From: Aquila chrysaetos chrysaetos
Taxonomy: Eukaryota > Chordata > Aves > Accipitriformes > Accipitridae
Assembly: GCF_900496995.4 (NCBI RefSeq)
Contig: NC_044024.1
Coordinates: 1,984,001 to 2,048,000 of the forward strand
DNA length: 64,000 nucleotides
Direction of reading: 5' to 3'
The number at the start of each line of letters is the position of its first letter. Position 1 is the first letter of the stretch. Both the position numbers and the translations under genes were made by a program. The notes under the pieces are model-generated. The model made no database searches and was not told the DNA's origin. It was given only the letters and a program-made list of their open reading frames with translations. Shown one piece after another: positions 14,150 through 27,598 of the stretch.

Positions 14150-14222
14150 TCTCAGGCAGTTGGACTAGATGGTTGTTGTAGGTCCCTTCCAAATGAAATA
14201 TTCTATTCTATTCTATTCTATT
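14150..14222 (+). mobile_element. CR1 LINE 3' tail with ATTCT array
   Basis: The plus strand carries the CR1 3' signature GGACTAGATGGTTGTTGTAG, then GGTCCCTTCCAA, and ends in about four copies of ATTCT (14199-14222), the tail type of some avian CR1 subfamilies. Only about 70 bp is recognisable, so it is a severely 5'-truncated insertion. The left edge is uncertain. Confidence 0.85.
14199..14222 (+). repeat. ATTCT microsatellite, CR1 tail
   Basis: Pentamer array of about four ATTCT units closing the CR1 fragment. In birds, CR1 elements end in short 8-mer or 5-mer repeats rather than poly(A), so the array marks the insertion's 3' end. A short GGTG-rich run follows at 14251-14266. Confidence 0.85.
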
Positions 14223-17200
14223 GCCATGCTCAGCTATGGGAGGGGGCTGCTGGTGGGTGGGTGGGTAAAACAGCCCAAAACCCCGTGGGTGGGAACTCCC
14301 CTGCAGCTTTTCTACGAACTTTTTTCTCTGCAGAATATCCCATTCTGAATCACAAACACAGGTTTCTGTATGACAGAGGTGGCTACTTCTTCAATGCATA
14401 GAAAATGGGATTGATTCTCCAAGTTACCCACAGAACTGCTGTTACCCAAAACACTGATACTGTTGAGAGGCTGTAAGAATAAGTTGAATTATCTGCTTTC
14501 CACTAATATAGAGAGCCAGGAAAAAAGCTCATGAAGAAGTCTAAGTTTACCTGAAAATCAAGCCAAACGAGTTTTTCTCTCCCCCCTTCTGTGTGCTTCT
14601 GTAATGGAACGAGTTTGAATCTGGAGGTATCAAATTCAGAGCAGTTTAAATGTTAAACGTGGACTGAAAAAGCAGAGCTTTTTAAAAGATTTCATTGAAC
14701 GTTGTTTTTCCTTGAGCAGTCTCCCAGCTTGTGCAAATTGCACGTAAGCCTTTTTACAAGCAGTCTATTCATAGTGACACTGGCTACTAGATCTCCCTCC
14801 GCTCACAAAGTTGTTGGTCCAGCCCCAGTCCCTCGGCTTCATTAAAGGGTTTGTGTTTGGTGGACATGCTGTGGGCTCTTTTCATCTCTCGGCCTCCGTT
14901 TAGGCTATTTTTAAATGTCAGGTTCAAGCGCTGCGCCTGGGCAGAGCTGCCGCCGGGATGGCCGTGCCCTGCGTGTTTATGGAGATCTGCTCAACTGAGA
15001 GCCAGAGCAACCTCAATGCTCAATATAGTGTCCTTGGTCAAGAGCTCAGAGCATGCTCAGAATCGACGTAGCTCAATAAATCCTCCCAGGTAGTTTCAGA
15101 AATACTCACCCAAATAAAACCAAACGGCAAGTACCGCACCGACTGACGGAAAGCCTCGGGAGAGACGGGAGAAAGCCAGACTCCTGCCTGCTCCCTGGTC
15201 ACAGCATGGGGAGCTTCGGTGAGCAGAGATTTTGCTGTATCTATGTTCTTTCTGTGGCACTTGGTGGGGTTTTTTATATTGTTTGTTCTGGTTTGCGTAG
15301 CAGGTTAGTGCAGCATTCCGTTCTGCTCATTCCCCGGGAGCACCAGCTCCTCCCTGGGGGAGAAGGGACCAGAAACTTGCCTTCCTTTTTCCCTTCCCAA
15401 TTTCAAACCTCCCTTTAGAGAACGGGGACACAGGCGTCGTACTCTGTGCTTCTACCAGACTGAAGGCAGTTCTGCCTGCAGTCAGGAAAAGTGGCATTGC
15501 TTTGTGTGTACCTCTCTGAAATGAAGCACAGCTCGCTCTCTCCTGGCAGACCAGAGACCTCTCTCCCCCAGCTCTGCTCCCTGAAGGTGCTTTTGCTGGG
15601 TTCTGGCCCTGCTTTCGTACACGCAGCTACGCCAGGCTCTGTGCCAGTTGCTTTTTTTGCCTGCTGCTCTCTGGACCAAAAAAAAAAACCAAGACGCGTG
15701 CAACCCGTGCCAGGAGCACAGGCTGAGGTTTTCCAGGCGAGGTGCTGGGTCCAGCCAGGCTGCAGGGCAGGCAGAGCTCCCAATGTTTCCCTGGGGCTAG
15801 AGAGATCTCGAAAGTGCTCTGTGTCTGTATGCATGTCAAATAACTCCAGGACTAAAACAAATGGTCATTTAAGTCAGTAGATTATCAGAGAGTACCCACA
15901 TTTCAAATCTCTTTTTCTCTGTACTATAAAGGCAAGTGATAACAGCTCCCAAATTGCATTTTAAAATTTTCTCAAAAACTGTCCCAAGAATCTCTGTTGC
16001 TGTCGTTTTTGAGGAAGCCTTTGAAATCTGGCAAGGAAAAAACCCTTTGAGCCAGATAAACTCTTTCTTTGTAAAGACTTAGCCAATTTTTCAAGTCCTG
16101 AAACCTGCTGTTTATCATCCTGTGCACCAAAATGGAGTATGGAGAAACCAACATACTTGCTGGTACAAAAAATATGCAGATAATGGAAATAGTGGCATTT
16201 CTTAACTTTGGAATGCTCCATTTGCAGCCTAAATTGATACCACTGATCTCTCTGCACCTGTCTGAGGTTAAGACACTAGGCAAGAAGCAAATTCTAAATT
16301 ATTCTAAATGACAGTGTGGGAAATCGTTTTTATTTGTAAAAGCAACTTGTACGAGCCAACAAAATGGTCTCAAAACCTTGTCTGTGTCAATGCTGCCAAG
16401 GCAGTTCTGCAAAACACAATCATTTTTTACAGTAAACCCTTTCTCATCCTTTACTGAGGAGTTCCTTCCATAACTGAAACTCCTTCTGCACAGGCTTTGT
16501 AAATCTAATAGTCATGGCTCAAAACACTTAAAATTTTTCAGCGTAAGGTGTATGGAGAACTGTTGATTTGAATCATAACAGCACAAATAGTTTCCAGTTA
16601 TCCTCATCCAGCGTGTCTAACCCACAGACCTTGATGCAGATAAAGCTATACAATCTGCTGGCAGGGCTAAGCGACAGGCAGCAAGTAAGGAAGCCTTTGA
16701 GAGTTATCACGAGTTTTGTGAACCCACATGTCCACCTGTGAACGACAAGATTCAAGATCTAGTCGTGATGGCTCCAGGATATGCTCTTTCTGCAAAGCTT
16801 TGCCTCAGAACATAACTAACACATAAATCAAAGTGAATCACAAAAAATATTCAGGAAACTCACAAGATAGGATACACACCTTTAAACTCAGGCTTTCCCT
16901 TATTTTCTTTAAGCAAACAAATCTGCACATTTCAAAAAAGCTGATACAAAATACCCAGTCACTTCTTTCAGGATCCCCTGGCATTTTGAACAGCCTGGAT
17001 TAAGATTTCTGTAAGTCCTTTTCTGGGGGCTGACTACAGGGAGCCGTCTGGATGTGTAAAACACTGCTTGTACCTGTTCCCCTCCCAGCAGATTTGGTAG
17101 AAACAATAAATTGGGATTCCTTGCCAGATCCTGCCCCAGCCTGCTGCTGACATGCGGGAGGGCTGTGCTGCCCCGGGCGGTGGAAAAGCCTCACAGTATG

Positions 17201-20029
17201 CCCAGCTACCCACTGCACGTCAGATGACAGACTGCCTAGTTAAACATGGCAATGATGTCTTGATTAGAAAAAAGAAAACATCAATAAATGGTAAATCTAT
17301 ACATAGGAAAACAAATAACCATGAGCTTTGATTGTTCAAGTTCACAGCAGAGATTACTTACCTTGGCAAATACATATTCAAGACATACGGCTTGTAATTC
17401 CTTAGCTAGTGCTAAGCAAAACCATGTGTTTTTCTAAAACAAGGGGAAAGTTTAACTCCAACACCGTGCAAAGACAGAGCTATGGTCATAACTTCTGCTC
17501 ATAGCAAAACTAAATTGAAAAGGGCCAAGCAAAAGGGTCCCAGAGAGAAGAGCAAAGACTGAGCAGCAGCTTGGAAGAGAAGCAAAAAGTGGGTTACAGA
17601 CCCACACCAGGGATGGGGAGAAGACGTGCACTGGACCACAGAGATGCCCATAGCAATGCGGGGTGAAGAACAGGGTGTATAATCATGAGCTTCTCCAGTG
17701 ACGAGAAGTTATGGTGCTTCCTGTGACTTCAGGTGTGGCAATAACTCAAAAAATGAAGCAGGGGCCATTTCAGCAGCTCCTTTCCCCTTCTCTCCTTAGG
17801 AAGCGAGCCATAGCCACAGGGCTGGCTGTGTACTCCCCCTTCTCCACTGCCAGCTGTGCTACAGCATCATGTTTAACAAACTGAAAGCTCTGTTGCCTAT
17901 AAAGGGGTCCGAGGATGAGGTATATAGGACTTCAAAGTCAGCCTGCTCTCATGTGACCTTCATGCAACCCAAACCAACTGCAATGGTACCGAAGCTGAGC
18001 CCATGCCCTGGATAAATTTTTCCTTCCATCAAATGGCTTTATTAAGATTCTTCCTCCTTCCTTGACCAGATAAAGGTCCATTATTAAAAATGGTTGTAAG
18101 GCTGCTGCAACCACTGCTTACCACCCAAAAAGGCCTCGATTCTGTTCATTTCCCACAGATGGTATTTTATTGGTGCAGCTGAAAGCTTAGACGGAACTGT
18201 CATTTGGCGACACTGTCCTCATTAAAAGATAATGCAGTCAAAAAAATAAATAAAAGCACGAGAAGGAAAGAGACTGGGAAACACGAGCCGTGCATTGAAC
18301 CCTGGGCTGTGCTCACCACCAGCCGGGCCAGCAGCCGCTGCTCTGCCTTGGCAGCAGCTCCCTGAGCGCGGGCACGGTATCAGAGCCGGCAGCTGCCAGA
18401 GGTACGTGCAAAGCACTCCTGTGATTAAAGATGCATCCATCATTGTTATAAATTAGCAGAAGCCAAGTTTAAGTGTGAAGAGCCGCCAACAAGAAGGAGC
18501 AGTTAAAAAAAAAAAGGCTACAGTTTTCTATCACTCACATTGCAAACAGATGTCCCACCAATATTGGAGCAGGGCACCCCAGCCAAAGAGGTGAAATCAT
18601 GCTTCTCAAGGGATGTTTAGAAATAAGTCATCTACTCCAAGGTGAAGCAGAGGACCACATGCTTGGCAGTCGAGGGCAGCGTGTACCAAAAGGCTGTATT
18701 GAGAAAGGGGAGTGATGAGGAATTTGGAAGCAGTTTAGCAGGATTTGGAAGATGGTAGGAGAGGTGGTTTGTGAAAGCTAAGAAAACAAAAAGAGAGGAA
18801 AAAATGTTTACAGAAGAGGCGTAACAACGACTTGACAGAGAAGGGAGAGTCTCTGGCAACTATTTCTGGTCAGAAAAACGTTAGTAGGATCAAAGCGGTG
18901 CTTAGGGAGGCTCTGCTCCTTTTCAAACTGCTTTGAATGAACTACACTCAGTGAAAGTGATAGTGGTAAACTCTTTAAACAGGGACCTTGTCATGTAACC
19001 CTACTATTTAAAGATGTGTCAGCATTAGGATAAATATAGCATCCACTAGTAATGGTCCAAGAAGTCACTTCAAATTCACAAGAGAATATTTATCACAAGC
19101 CCCAGCAGAGTCCAGCCACGTCACTGCCGCAGCAAGATCTCCCAAAGCAAAACCTCCCTGTGCCGCTGCAGACAACTGCATGGCAATGGCTGGAGCTTCG
19201 TTTGAAACCAGTACCGAGGAAACACTTCACACTGCTCCAGTACCACTGCCCTGCACACTGCCTCTCAGAGGAGACATAATGCAGAGACCCAGGCTACATG
19301 TGGTCATTAAAGTTTTGTAGGAGATGGGGTGACAACCCCAAGGACCTGGACAAATTCCAGGCTATTTAATTGCTTTCTGTCTCCCTGAATTCCTCTGGCG
19401 CTTCCCTTTGGGCGTGCTGGTTTCTGCTTCCTGCCCTGAATCACGGCACAGTGCAGCTGGAGCCGGATCCCCCCAGGCATGGAGCTGAGAGCCTGCTGGA
19501 AGATGCTGGCTTGATTGAAAACTCATTGTTTTCCAGTCCTGCGAGGAAACTGCATCTGCAGCTCCTGCAGAAGGGCTGTCTGTCCCCAGAGCTGGGCTCT
19601 GCCTTGCAGCTCCGCTCCTTGCAGCCCACCTCACCGCTGCGCAGGGAAAGCAACTTCGCTGCAAGCAGGGAAATCGCACACACCAAGCCTACAGAAAAGG
19701 GAGGAGGATTAGGGCTTTCCTCTTCCACAAGAAGATGGTTTGCAATGAAACGGGTAGGGCGATGTGCATGCAGAGGTGATCAATGAGGAAAGGACCGTCC
19801 TGTGCTGAAGGATACGCAGAGGCTGGCAGGGCTGGGGTGACACTGCACAGCATGCCACAGCAGCAGCAACGCGCTCCCCAGCCTCCCCCAGCCTTGCAGG
19901 CAGAGCTGCACAGCTGCAGCTCACGTGCCAGCAGCCAAATCCCTGAGCAGGCAGAGCTGCGCTGGCAGGCCAGAGCTCCAAAAGAGTGATTTGCAGGAGA
20001 GGAGAGGTCCCTCTGCCAGGGGAGCGGGG

Positions 20030-20195
20030 AGAGCCCGCGGCACGCTGTGCTCACGGCCGGTCAACCCATCTCGGTGGCCTCGACGTGCCGTCCTACTCTG
20101 AACGTGCATTGCAGTCAAACTGGGTACCGCGGCCTCTCGTAGCCCACCGAGCGCTCTGCTCCCTGATGTTCCCAGCCGTCCCCGGGACAGGCAGC
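20030..20195. other. CpG-dense islet
   Basis: Roughly 18 CpG sites in 165 bp, set in a GC-richer kilobase (19400-20250) where both strands hold frames of 90-140 codons. High GC depletes stop codons, so those frames are weak evidence. A second small CpG cluster follows at 20947-21045. No promoter motif or splice site is compelling. Confidence 0.35.
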
Positions 20196-23100
20196 GCAGA
20201 GTCAGGCCCAGGGATGAAGGAGTCTGGAACTGGGCCATTTGGAAGCTTTTTGGTTGCACGAGGTTAATAAAAACCTTTTCCAACAAATACAGAAGAGCTC
20301 CATCAAAGCCTTAGCAAACCCGCCGGCCGTGGCTGCGTCACTACCTAGCTGAAATCAATGAAAATCTTCCCAGCTTTCTTTTTGCTGAACATCACATCTG
20401 TGGCTCTCACAAAGGCAGTGATGGGGACGGGATGGATGAAATAATCCTCAAGCCCACAGCACCGCACCCGAGGGCAGTGGGTGCTGGCGCAGTTTGGACA
20501 GCAGTCACTCTGGTGGTATCATAAACAAAAAAGCATCCCATCTTCCCCCGTTTCACAGCCAGTTTGCCTTGGAGGAGTCCATGAAGATTACTAATTAGTG
20601 AAATTACATCACAAGAAACAAGACACTACTTAGCAACCAGCAGGAAAGACTTGTAATCAGACTATGTAAAACTAGGGGTTTATTTGTTTTGGTCTATTCG
20701 CTTCAGTCAATAACACTTGCCGTTAAACGTTAAGTAAAATCCTTCCTTTAAGCAAATCCTCTCCCACAGGAGAAGGATGGTAAAGGGGGGAAGACATGAA
20801 CCTAGGAGTAAATCCTGTATTTTTCTCCAAGTCACAGGAAATACATTTGCCCTTCCCTGTTCACTTAGTGATGATAAAATAGGAAGTCCATGAATTATGA
20901 GTGAGGGTCTCACATTTCATGGAGGGCTCTTCTCTAGAGCAGTGCAGCGGGCGTGCAATGGGGCTGCGGTGCCGCATGCTCCTGCGGGAGCTGAGCTGGC
21001 GGCAGCGGCATTGGTCACTCGGAAGCGATCGGCCATGGGGAATTCTACAAGGTGAAAATGTCTGCATCAGCGCAAACTGTCAGGATGTCATTTGGATGAG
21101 AATGCTATTTGAATTTTGAATCCGAGAAATTCCACATTAAAAATGGCTTTTGGACAAAGGAAAAATCAAAAGTGCAAATTCAAATCCAGATACTTTTCAG
21201 CCTTCCCAAGTTTTACGTGTAACCCCTGTTGTTGTGGTACCAGATAATGCGTAAACCCAGAAGGGAAGGGATCATCTGAATATGGTTGAATCTCAGAGGA
21301 GCAGCTGGTTTCACAAGGGCTCTGGAACTTTGGCAACTAAATCCCAGGGCACTGAACGGCAAGAAAACTTTAGTCAAAATTCTGAGCATCTTACGGAAGG
21401 AGGGATGCAGACTGGTATGAACCCTGTCCTGACCCGGACCCAGCAGAGCACCAGCTCTGCTGAGGGAACAAATTAGCTAACATTTAGCCCTGGTAACAAA
21501 TACAGAGCACCAGCCTCTCCTGTGCAGCAACCTGTGCATAGGGTGCATTCAGCGAAGCAAGGGACTCAGTGCCCTGAGAGCAGATGGAAAAGCGTGCGAG
21601 ATGGCCACGGTGATGGGAAGCAACGGGCAGCGGTGAGGACATGGTCCCTCGGACAGGTGGGTAGCTCAGGCCAGGGAGGGAGAAGAGCAGGAAAGCAAAA
21701 ACCTCTTCCAGTTACAACAAGAACTGATCAAACCCAGAAAGAGTCCATGGCAGAGATGAGTGAAGGGACAGCAGTGGAGGGTGGTTTGAAGACTTGGCTT
21801 GGAAGGCCATCACAAGTCAACAGAGAAAAGGTAAAATAAAAAAAGTCATTGCCCTGATGGTGTTGCTTTCCTCTGTAAAAACAATGCTTTTAAAAGTGTT
21901 TCTTCCCCTCTGATAACAGAGGGAAATGTTATACAAGGATTTCCATTCTTATCTAGGGAGCTCCTAGACAGGGTGGCCTTTCCCCTGACATGGCAAGCTG
22001 CCTCTCCAAGCAACTTCTCCTTCAGGAGTAAAAACATTTTTAGAAAAGCAGCTTTAATTCAGTGTATCTTCTGTATTTATTTGTCTAGGTGCTCTTTTTT
22101 CAACCTGATGGCACTGCAGAAACACCCATCTCCTCAAAAAGGACCGCTGGGTCTTAGTCACTGCGTGACTTGGGCACCGGGTCTTTCCATGTGATGCGCA
22201 GCTGAGAGCTGCAAACATATCTCAGAAAGTCATTAGTGTTGGAACAAATTCTCCACTTGTGTTGAAGTGCCCCATGGCAGCCTTCTACCAGAAACTGAAA
22301 TATTCATCATGACAGGCATCCCGAGGCACTGCTGTCGCTGTACCCTCAGACCTCGGAGCATGGCAGGGGCTAGGACGTGACATCTGCGTTCTCTGTACCG
22401 CAACCTGTTGGCAGCAGCTGAGCAGTGTCCAGGTGTCACACCCTGAGCTTCTCTGCAGCCCTCCTTGGGCACTCCAAGGAAGCGAACAGAGACCATCTGT
22501 TGTTATCTGCTAACAGCACCCCGCTGTATCTTAAATCATAGCACTGGTGATACCGTTTTCAAGGTGGCTCAGGCCGAGATGCGTTCCCTGAGCTCCCCAT
22601 GTCTGTGGGAAAGTTCAGTTCAAAACTGAACTTTGGACTCATCCTTATTTCTGAACCTCGCAAGCTGCACAGCTTGTCCTGTATCAGTGACACACTGTTA
22701 AGCTAAGCCCTGACCAATACGCCGCTGATACCTGTAATTAGGTACTTGTCGTTGCCTCCTTGCTGGTGGAAGCTATCACTGAGGAGTGCGTTTGGCCCAT
22801 TAATAACTTCTTTCCAGATGACTCCATGAAAAACTGGTTGAATTCGCTTTCCGGAGGACACCTGGCGACGTGCAGCACGCAGTACGCCTTTCATCAGCCA
22901 CATTTCTTCAGCGTTAGTCTGGGCATGAATTTTGGGCTAGTTGTTAACTAGCAGCTTTGGGATAAATTTGTAACTTCAGGCTGGACTTCCAGTGGATGCC
23001 AGGTGTCTGTTATAGGCTATTGTGGTCCTGAAAAGGAGAGTCAGTAGGAAGAAGGGTTTGTGAGAGCTCCCTGATGGGCACTTTGGAGGCGTTTTGGGGC

Positions 23101-26100
23101 CATCCACAAGGCAACGTTTCATTGCAGGCTTCCATGGAGATAATGTGCTCTCAGAAGAGAGCTGGGTCCTGTCCCTCTGTACATGAGGCTTTTCAGTCAA
23201 ATGGAGGAGGGATCTTCTCTCATATCAGGGAAACCTTGATATGCTCAACTCGCACTAAATTACTGCAAGTTGCCTTTAGTTTAAAATAAAAGGAAATTGG
23301 CCAATGCCTGTATTTGCATACCTGATGTTTATTTTATGTTGCTTTAGCACAGATGCAAATAGCAGTTCACAGACTTATGAGGTGAAATATAATGGTCCAG
23401 GGCAAAGTGAAGAGAAACAAGAAATGCTGGAGAGCCTGTACCAAGCAATTCCTGCACTAGGTCAAACAGTTAAACGTTAAAGAAACATCTTTTTCCTATT
23501 GTTTCTGGGTTAGGTGGACTGCAAGCAGGGGAGGACATCAGAATTACAGAGCACAGCAGAGAGAAAGTTTCTGTATTTTCTATAAGCTGATATAAAATAG
23601 AGGCTTGTCCAGCCTAATTCCTGCACATTGAACTCATGTGGAGAAGAAAACCACACCCCACTCCCCACAAATGCAAAAATAATGTCCTGAGACAGAAGAG
23701 GATGAAAAAATGTAATCAAAAAGAAGCCTCCCAAGTTTAAGCCTAACCAACCAGCCTCCTCTCCATGCGGAGGGAGGATCCCAAGGTACAGACCTTCCCC
23801 AAATAAGACAGTCACTGGCTGGATGCTGCTGCCTTCCCACATTTGCTCACAAGCTGAGAGAGACTGTTTGCTCCTTCTCAGTACACCGTCATAACTGCTT
23901 TATTGCAGACTCTGCTGAAACAAGACAGCAAGTTTCAGCTGGAAATATAGTCTATTTCCAAAATGAAGTGCAGGCTCCATTTTATTTTTACATTTATGTA
24001 TTGGCAACACACTTAGGCCTTGATATCTGTATCAGAATCTTTCCTCTTTACTGCTCCTCTACACATAACATCCTGCTTTCATTAGGAACACAGGCATTTT
24101 TCTGGAGTCTCTGGTAGAAGAAAGTTTTCTGTGGATAGAAAAAGGCTTCAGAAAAAATTGCATAACACTAGGGCATTAAATATGTACTTTTCTCTCCTCG
24201 GAAACCACTTTTCAATCAGAAAAACAAACAAGTTAGTACCAAAATAACCTTCATGAGTCACAAAAAAATTATCAAAACTATCAGAGAAGGGCATTACCAA
24301 CACAGCTGGTAGCATATTCCCCGGAACATCCATTGTGGAGAACCTTTCAGAGCACGAACAATCAAAACCAGAACAGACAGCCTTGAACGATGCTTTGTAA
24401 AAAGCTTAATCGCAATCAGATTGACGCGATGCCAGAGTACTATCAACAATGGGCTGGTAGAGAGCAGGAGTTAAGTGGTGGTGCAACACGAATAATACCG
24501 CTTTGATTTGCATAACACTGTCTGACTGTAAGTTTGTGCAACAGAAAAGCACACGGCTTGGCAAGATTAGCTCCGTTAATACGCTTTACTAACACAGTCC
24601 CTAGGAGAGAAGTACGGCGCGAAGGTTTGGACTTCGGCGTGCGGCGTAGCTCTGTGCAATGGCACACACCTCACTGGAGCTGGGCATTAGTCATGCTCAA
24701 AACAGTCTTATTTTGGGTTAAGATACTCAAAAGGGTCAACCACTGAGAAGGCACGGGGGAACCGCAGGCTGTATCAGCTCCTAGGTACTGCAATAGCTTG
24801 GATGCTAATGAAAACTGGAAATATTTTTCATCCATTCTAGCATATTTCTTTCATCAATTAATTCCCTGATAATAGCTATGCTGTTGTATGTTGTGATGCT
24901 GCAAGAGGCTTCCAAGACAGTGAAGCTACAGAGCATGATGTATTTTACTGATTTAGCTCTGTTTCTGTTCTCCATCAGTGATACAGCCACGGAGGTTGGT
25001 GTAGTGCCGAAAGTGGGGGGAGCCCGATGGGGCTGTGAATCGTCCGGCATCACCCTGCTGTCTGCGGCACAGCCAAAATCCTGCAAGCCCCAAAAACTGA
25101 CTGCACTTAAAGTGGGAACTAGAACATGCTGGTGGGGACATCACTCTCCCAAGTGGTTCTAAGGGAAGCAGCTGCCCTCTAGAGGGAGCGGGACTTGGGT
25201 TAATTGAGATTTCTAACGAAAGTGCAGAAAACAGGCTTCCTCCTAGGCGCAGGGATAGCCAAGTCAACCGCTTCGCGCTGTTGTGAAATGCAGTGCGGAG
25301 GCCACTGCAGGGCTGTGACAGGCAGCGTGTCCCCTCTCCCCCTTCTCTACCACCCACCTTGCAGGGAGAGGACCTGCACAGAATGCTTGCAGCCTCCTCG
25401 TTTGCAAGAACTCTTCTAAATCTGTGTATCAAAAAATGCATCTCAAAGATGTTATTAATAACAGCAATGCTATGTTTGCTAGGTGTTGTGAATTGTGTAT
25501 CACTGTACTGAAAGATTTCTTTCCAGTATACGTACGCTCTGGTTTTGTCTAGTTTTCTATTATTCAGCCCATATGGGCTTTTACCACTTCCCTCCGGAGT
25601 CTCCACTGAAGTCTAATAGTCCGCATTGTTAGAAAACGTTTCCTGATATTCAGCTGCTTCTTCCTTCTATTCATGCACAGCAGAATTGCAAGCTCCTGCC
25701 CGGTTGCGCCTTCAATTGTTTTAGGTGCTCCAGGCTCCTTTCAAACTCTGATTTTTTACCATCAGAACAGAGATTATATTCACCAGTTTCTCGTGTCCTT
25801 TGGGTTTGTTTTGTTGAAACTTAATATCCCTCCAGTGCTGTGCTCCGAGATGCTGTCCTTGCTACTGCATGGGGAAGTCAGCCAGCACTGGCTCGCATCG
25901 TCTGTTGTTCTATGCTTGCTTCATTAACTGCTCTGCAGTGGCTCTTCCTGACATGGTCACTCTTCGTCCTTCCCAATTCATTGGTGAAACTCAGTTTCCT
26001 CCAGTAAAACAGCAGCACTTACTGAAGCCATTTTATGGTCTGACTACAGCCGCCCCACAGCCTCAGCCCAGGGAAGCTGTGCTGTGTGAAATACGGGTAC

Positions 26101-27576
26101 GGTACCGCCTGCTGACACCAACAGCCGCTGCAGGTCCAGTCACACCAGTCAAACAGGGCGCTCTTTGCTAAAAAAACCAGGCTCCACCATGCCTGGAATA
26201 GGAGCCATTGGCTGGCTATCGCTGGGATTCAGAAGAAGAATGAAATTACTCTATTTCACCTGCTTTTCATTAAAACCTGCTCTGCTCCCCGCTATGGGAA
26301 GACAAAGGCCGTCGTTTCAGCTTCCCCTTGGGCACATTCAAACATCATCCTCCACCGTGACAGGAGCAATGTCGCTTAACTCTGAAATCAGGCTCCTCAT
26401 CAGCTGGTGCTGGCGGTGGCTCACGCAGGCAGCCCAGCAGCTTTGCTGGAAAACACCTGCTCTGTTTTCCTGGGGATAAGATTTCGGCATAACGGGTGCC
26501 TCTTGTCAAAACAATGGTATACGTTACTGCGTGTTTATTAAAGCGGGGACTCTGAAGCATGCAGAGTCCTTTTGAACTTAGTAAAAAGAATCAATGAACC
26601 CAGGTCCCACACCAAATTAGGACAGTGAGTTTCTGAACTCGTTCTGGTGGAGAGAATAATCAGGTATTTCTTTCTTGCCTGAAGTAACTCCTGGATGCAG
26701 TTTCTGAAGGGAGACAGTATCGGCTAGATTTGGTCATGCAAAATTGGTAATTGTTCCACGTTATGGGGAAAATGACTAATGAGCAGGGAGTCTGCAAAAT
26801 GAATCCCTTCTCCGTTGACAAGAAAAATTAAAGACTCTGAAACTACTGAGACACACTTGGAAGAGCCCAATTGAATTACTGCAAAACATGGAAAGCAAAG
26901 GGAGAGGCGTGCCTCGAGGCATGGAGAGGACATTGTCCAAAAGACTGACATTCTTCGAGCTTATTGATGATGCTACATAGCAAAGAAAAGCACAGGTTTA
27001 GGAAAAAATGCATGCTTTGGAGGAATATTCAGTTCAGGCACTTGGTGCCACCAGAAGTTTCTGTTTTCCTGGCCTAGCAAAGAGTATGAACTTCTGATTT
27101 ACTTTTTACACAATGAAACACATTTCAGCAGCTCATAATCTAATGCCTTTGCTTCGAGTTAAGCACATTTAATAAAGGCAGGCTCTCAGGACTCATGAGA
27201 ATGCAGAGTTGCTATTGGATGGGTCTAAACATCAGAGAAACAAATCACAGGTTAATTGGTTAATCCAATCCTTACCCAGATGGACCGTATTTGTGTTTTA
27301 GCAGACCGTGTTCACTAGAAAACTGTCAGTGCTGAGAGCAGCGGGGACTTTCTGGACACTCAGTCATTCTACTGCTGCAAGTAGCACTTTCCCCCGCCCC
27401 CAAAAAGCTTTGATTTGACTAAATATTTGGAGAAGAAATATCCTGTCATTTATTAGCAAAAAGTCCTGTTGGATTGGAAAGTAATGGAACTTTAAGTGCT
27501 GGTAAGTTGACAAACCAGGGTTTTCAGATGAAGCCTTCTTAAAATTGCAAGGATATTGATTCAAATGGGCACTTGC

Positions 27577-27598
27577 TTTTTTTTTTTTTTTTTTTTTT
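27577..27598 (+). repeat. Poly(T) run of 22
   Basis: Simple T tract. On the minus strand it is poly(A), but the sequence beyond it contains no recognisable retrocopy. Confidence 0.9.

Noticed and set aside
24953..25606. 217-codon open frame on the minus strand, the longest after LPAR4
   Set aside because: It begins with GTG, contains no recognisable domain, and runs through mixed AT- and GC-rich DNA without coding character or splice context.
25590..25700. Possible ancient CR1/L3-like repeat (TTTCCTGATATTCAGC)
   Set aside because: Only about 20-30 bases resemble the repeat family from memory, too little for a call without a RepeatMasker search.
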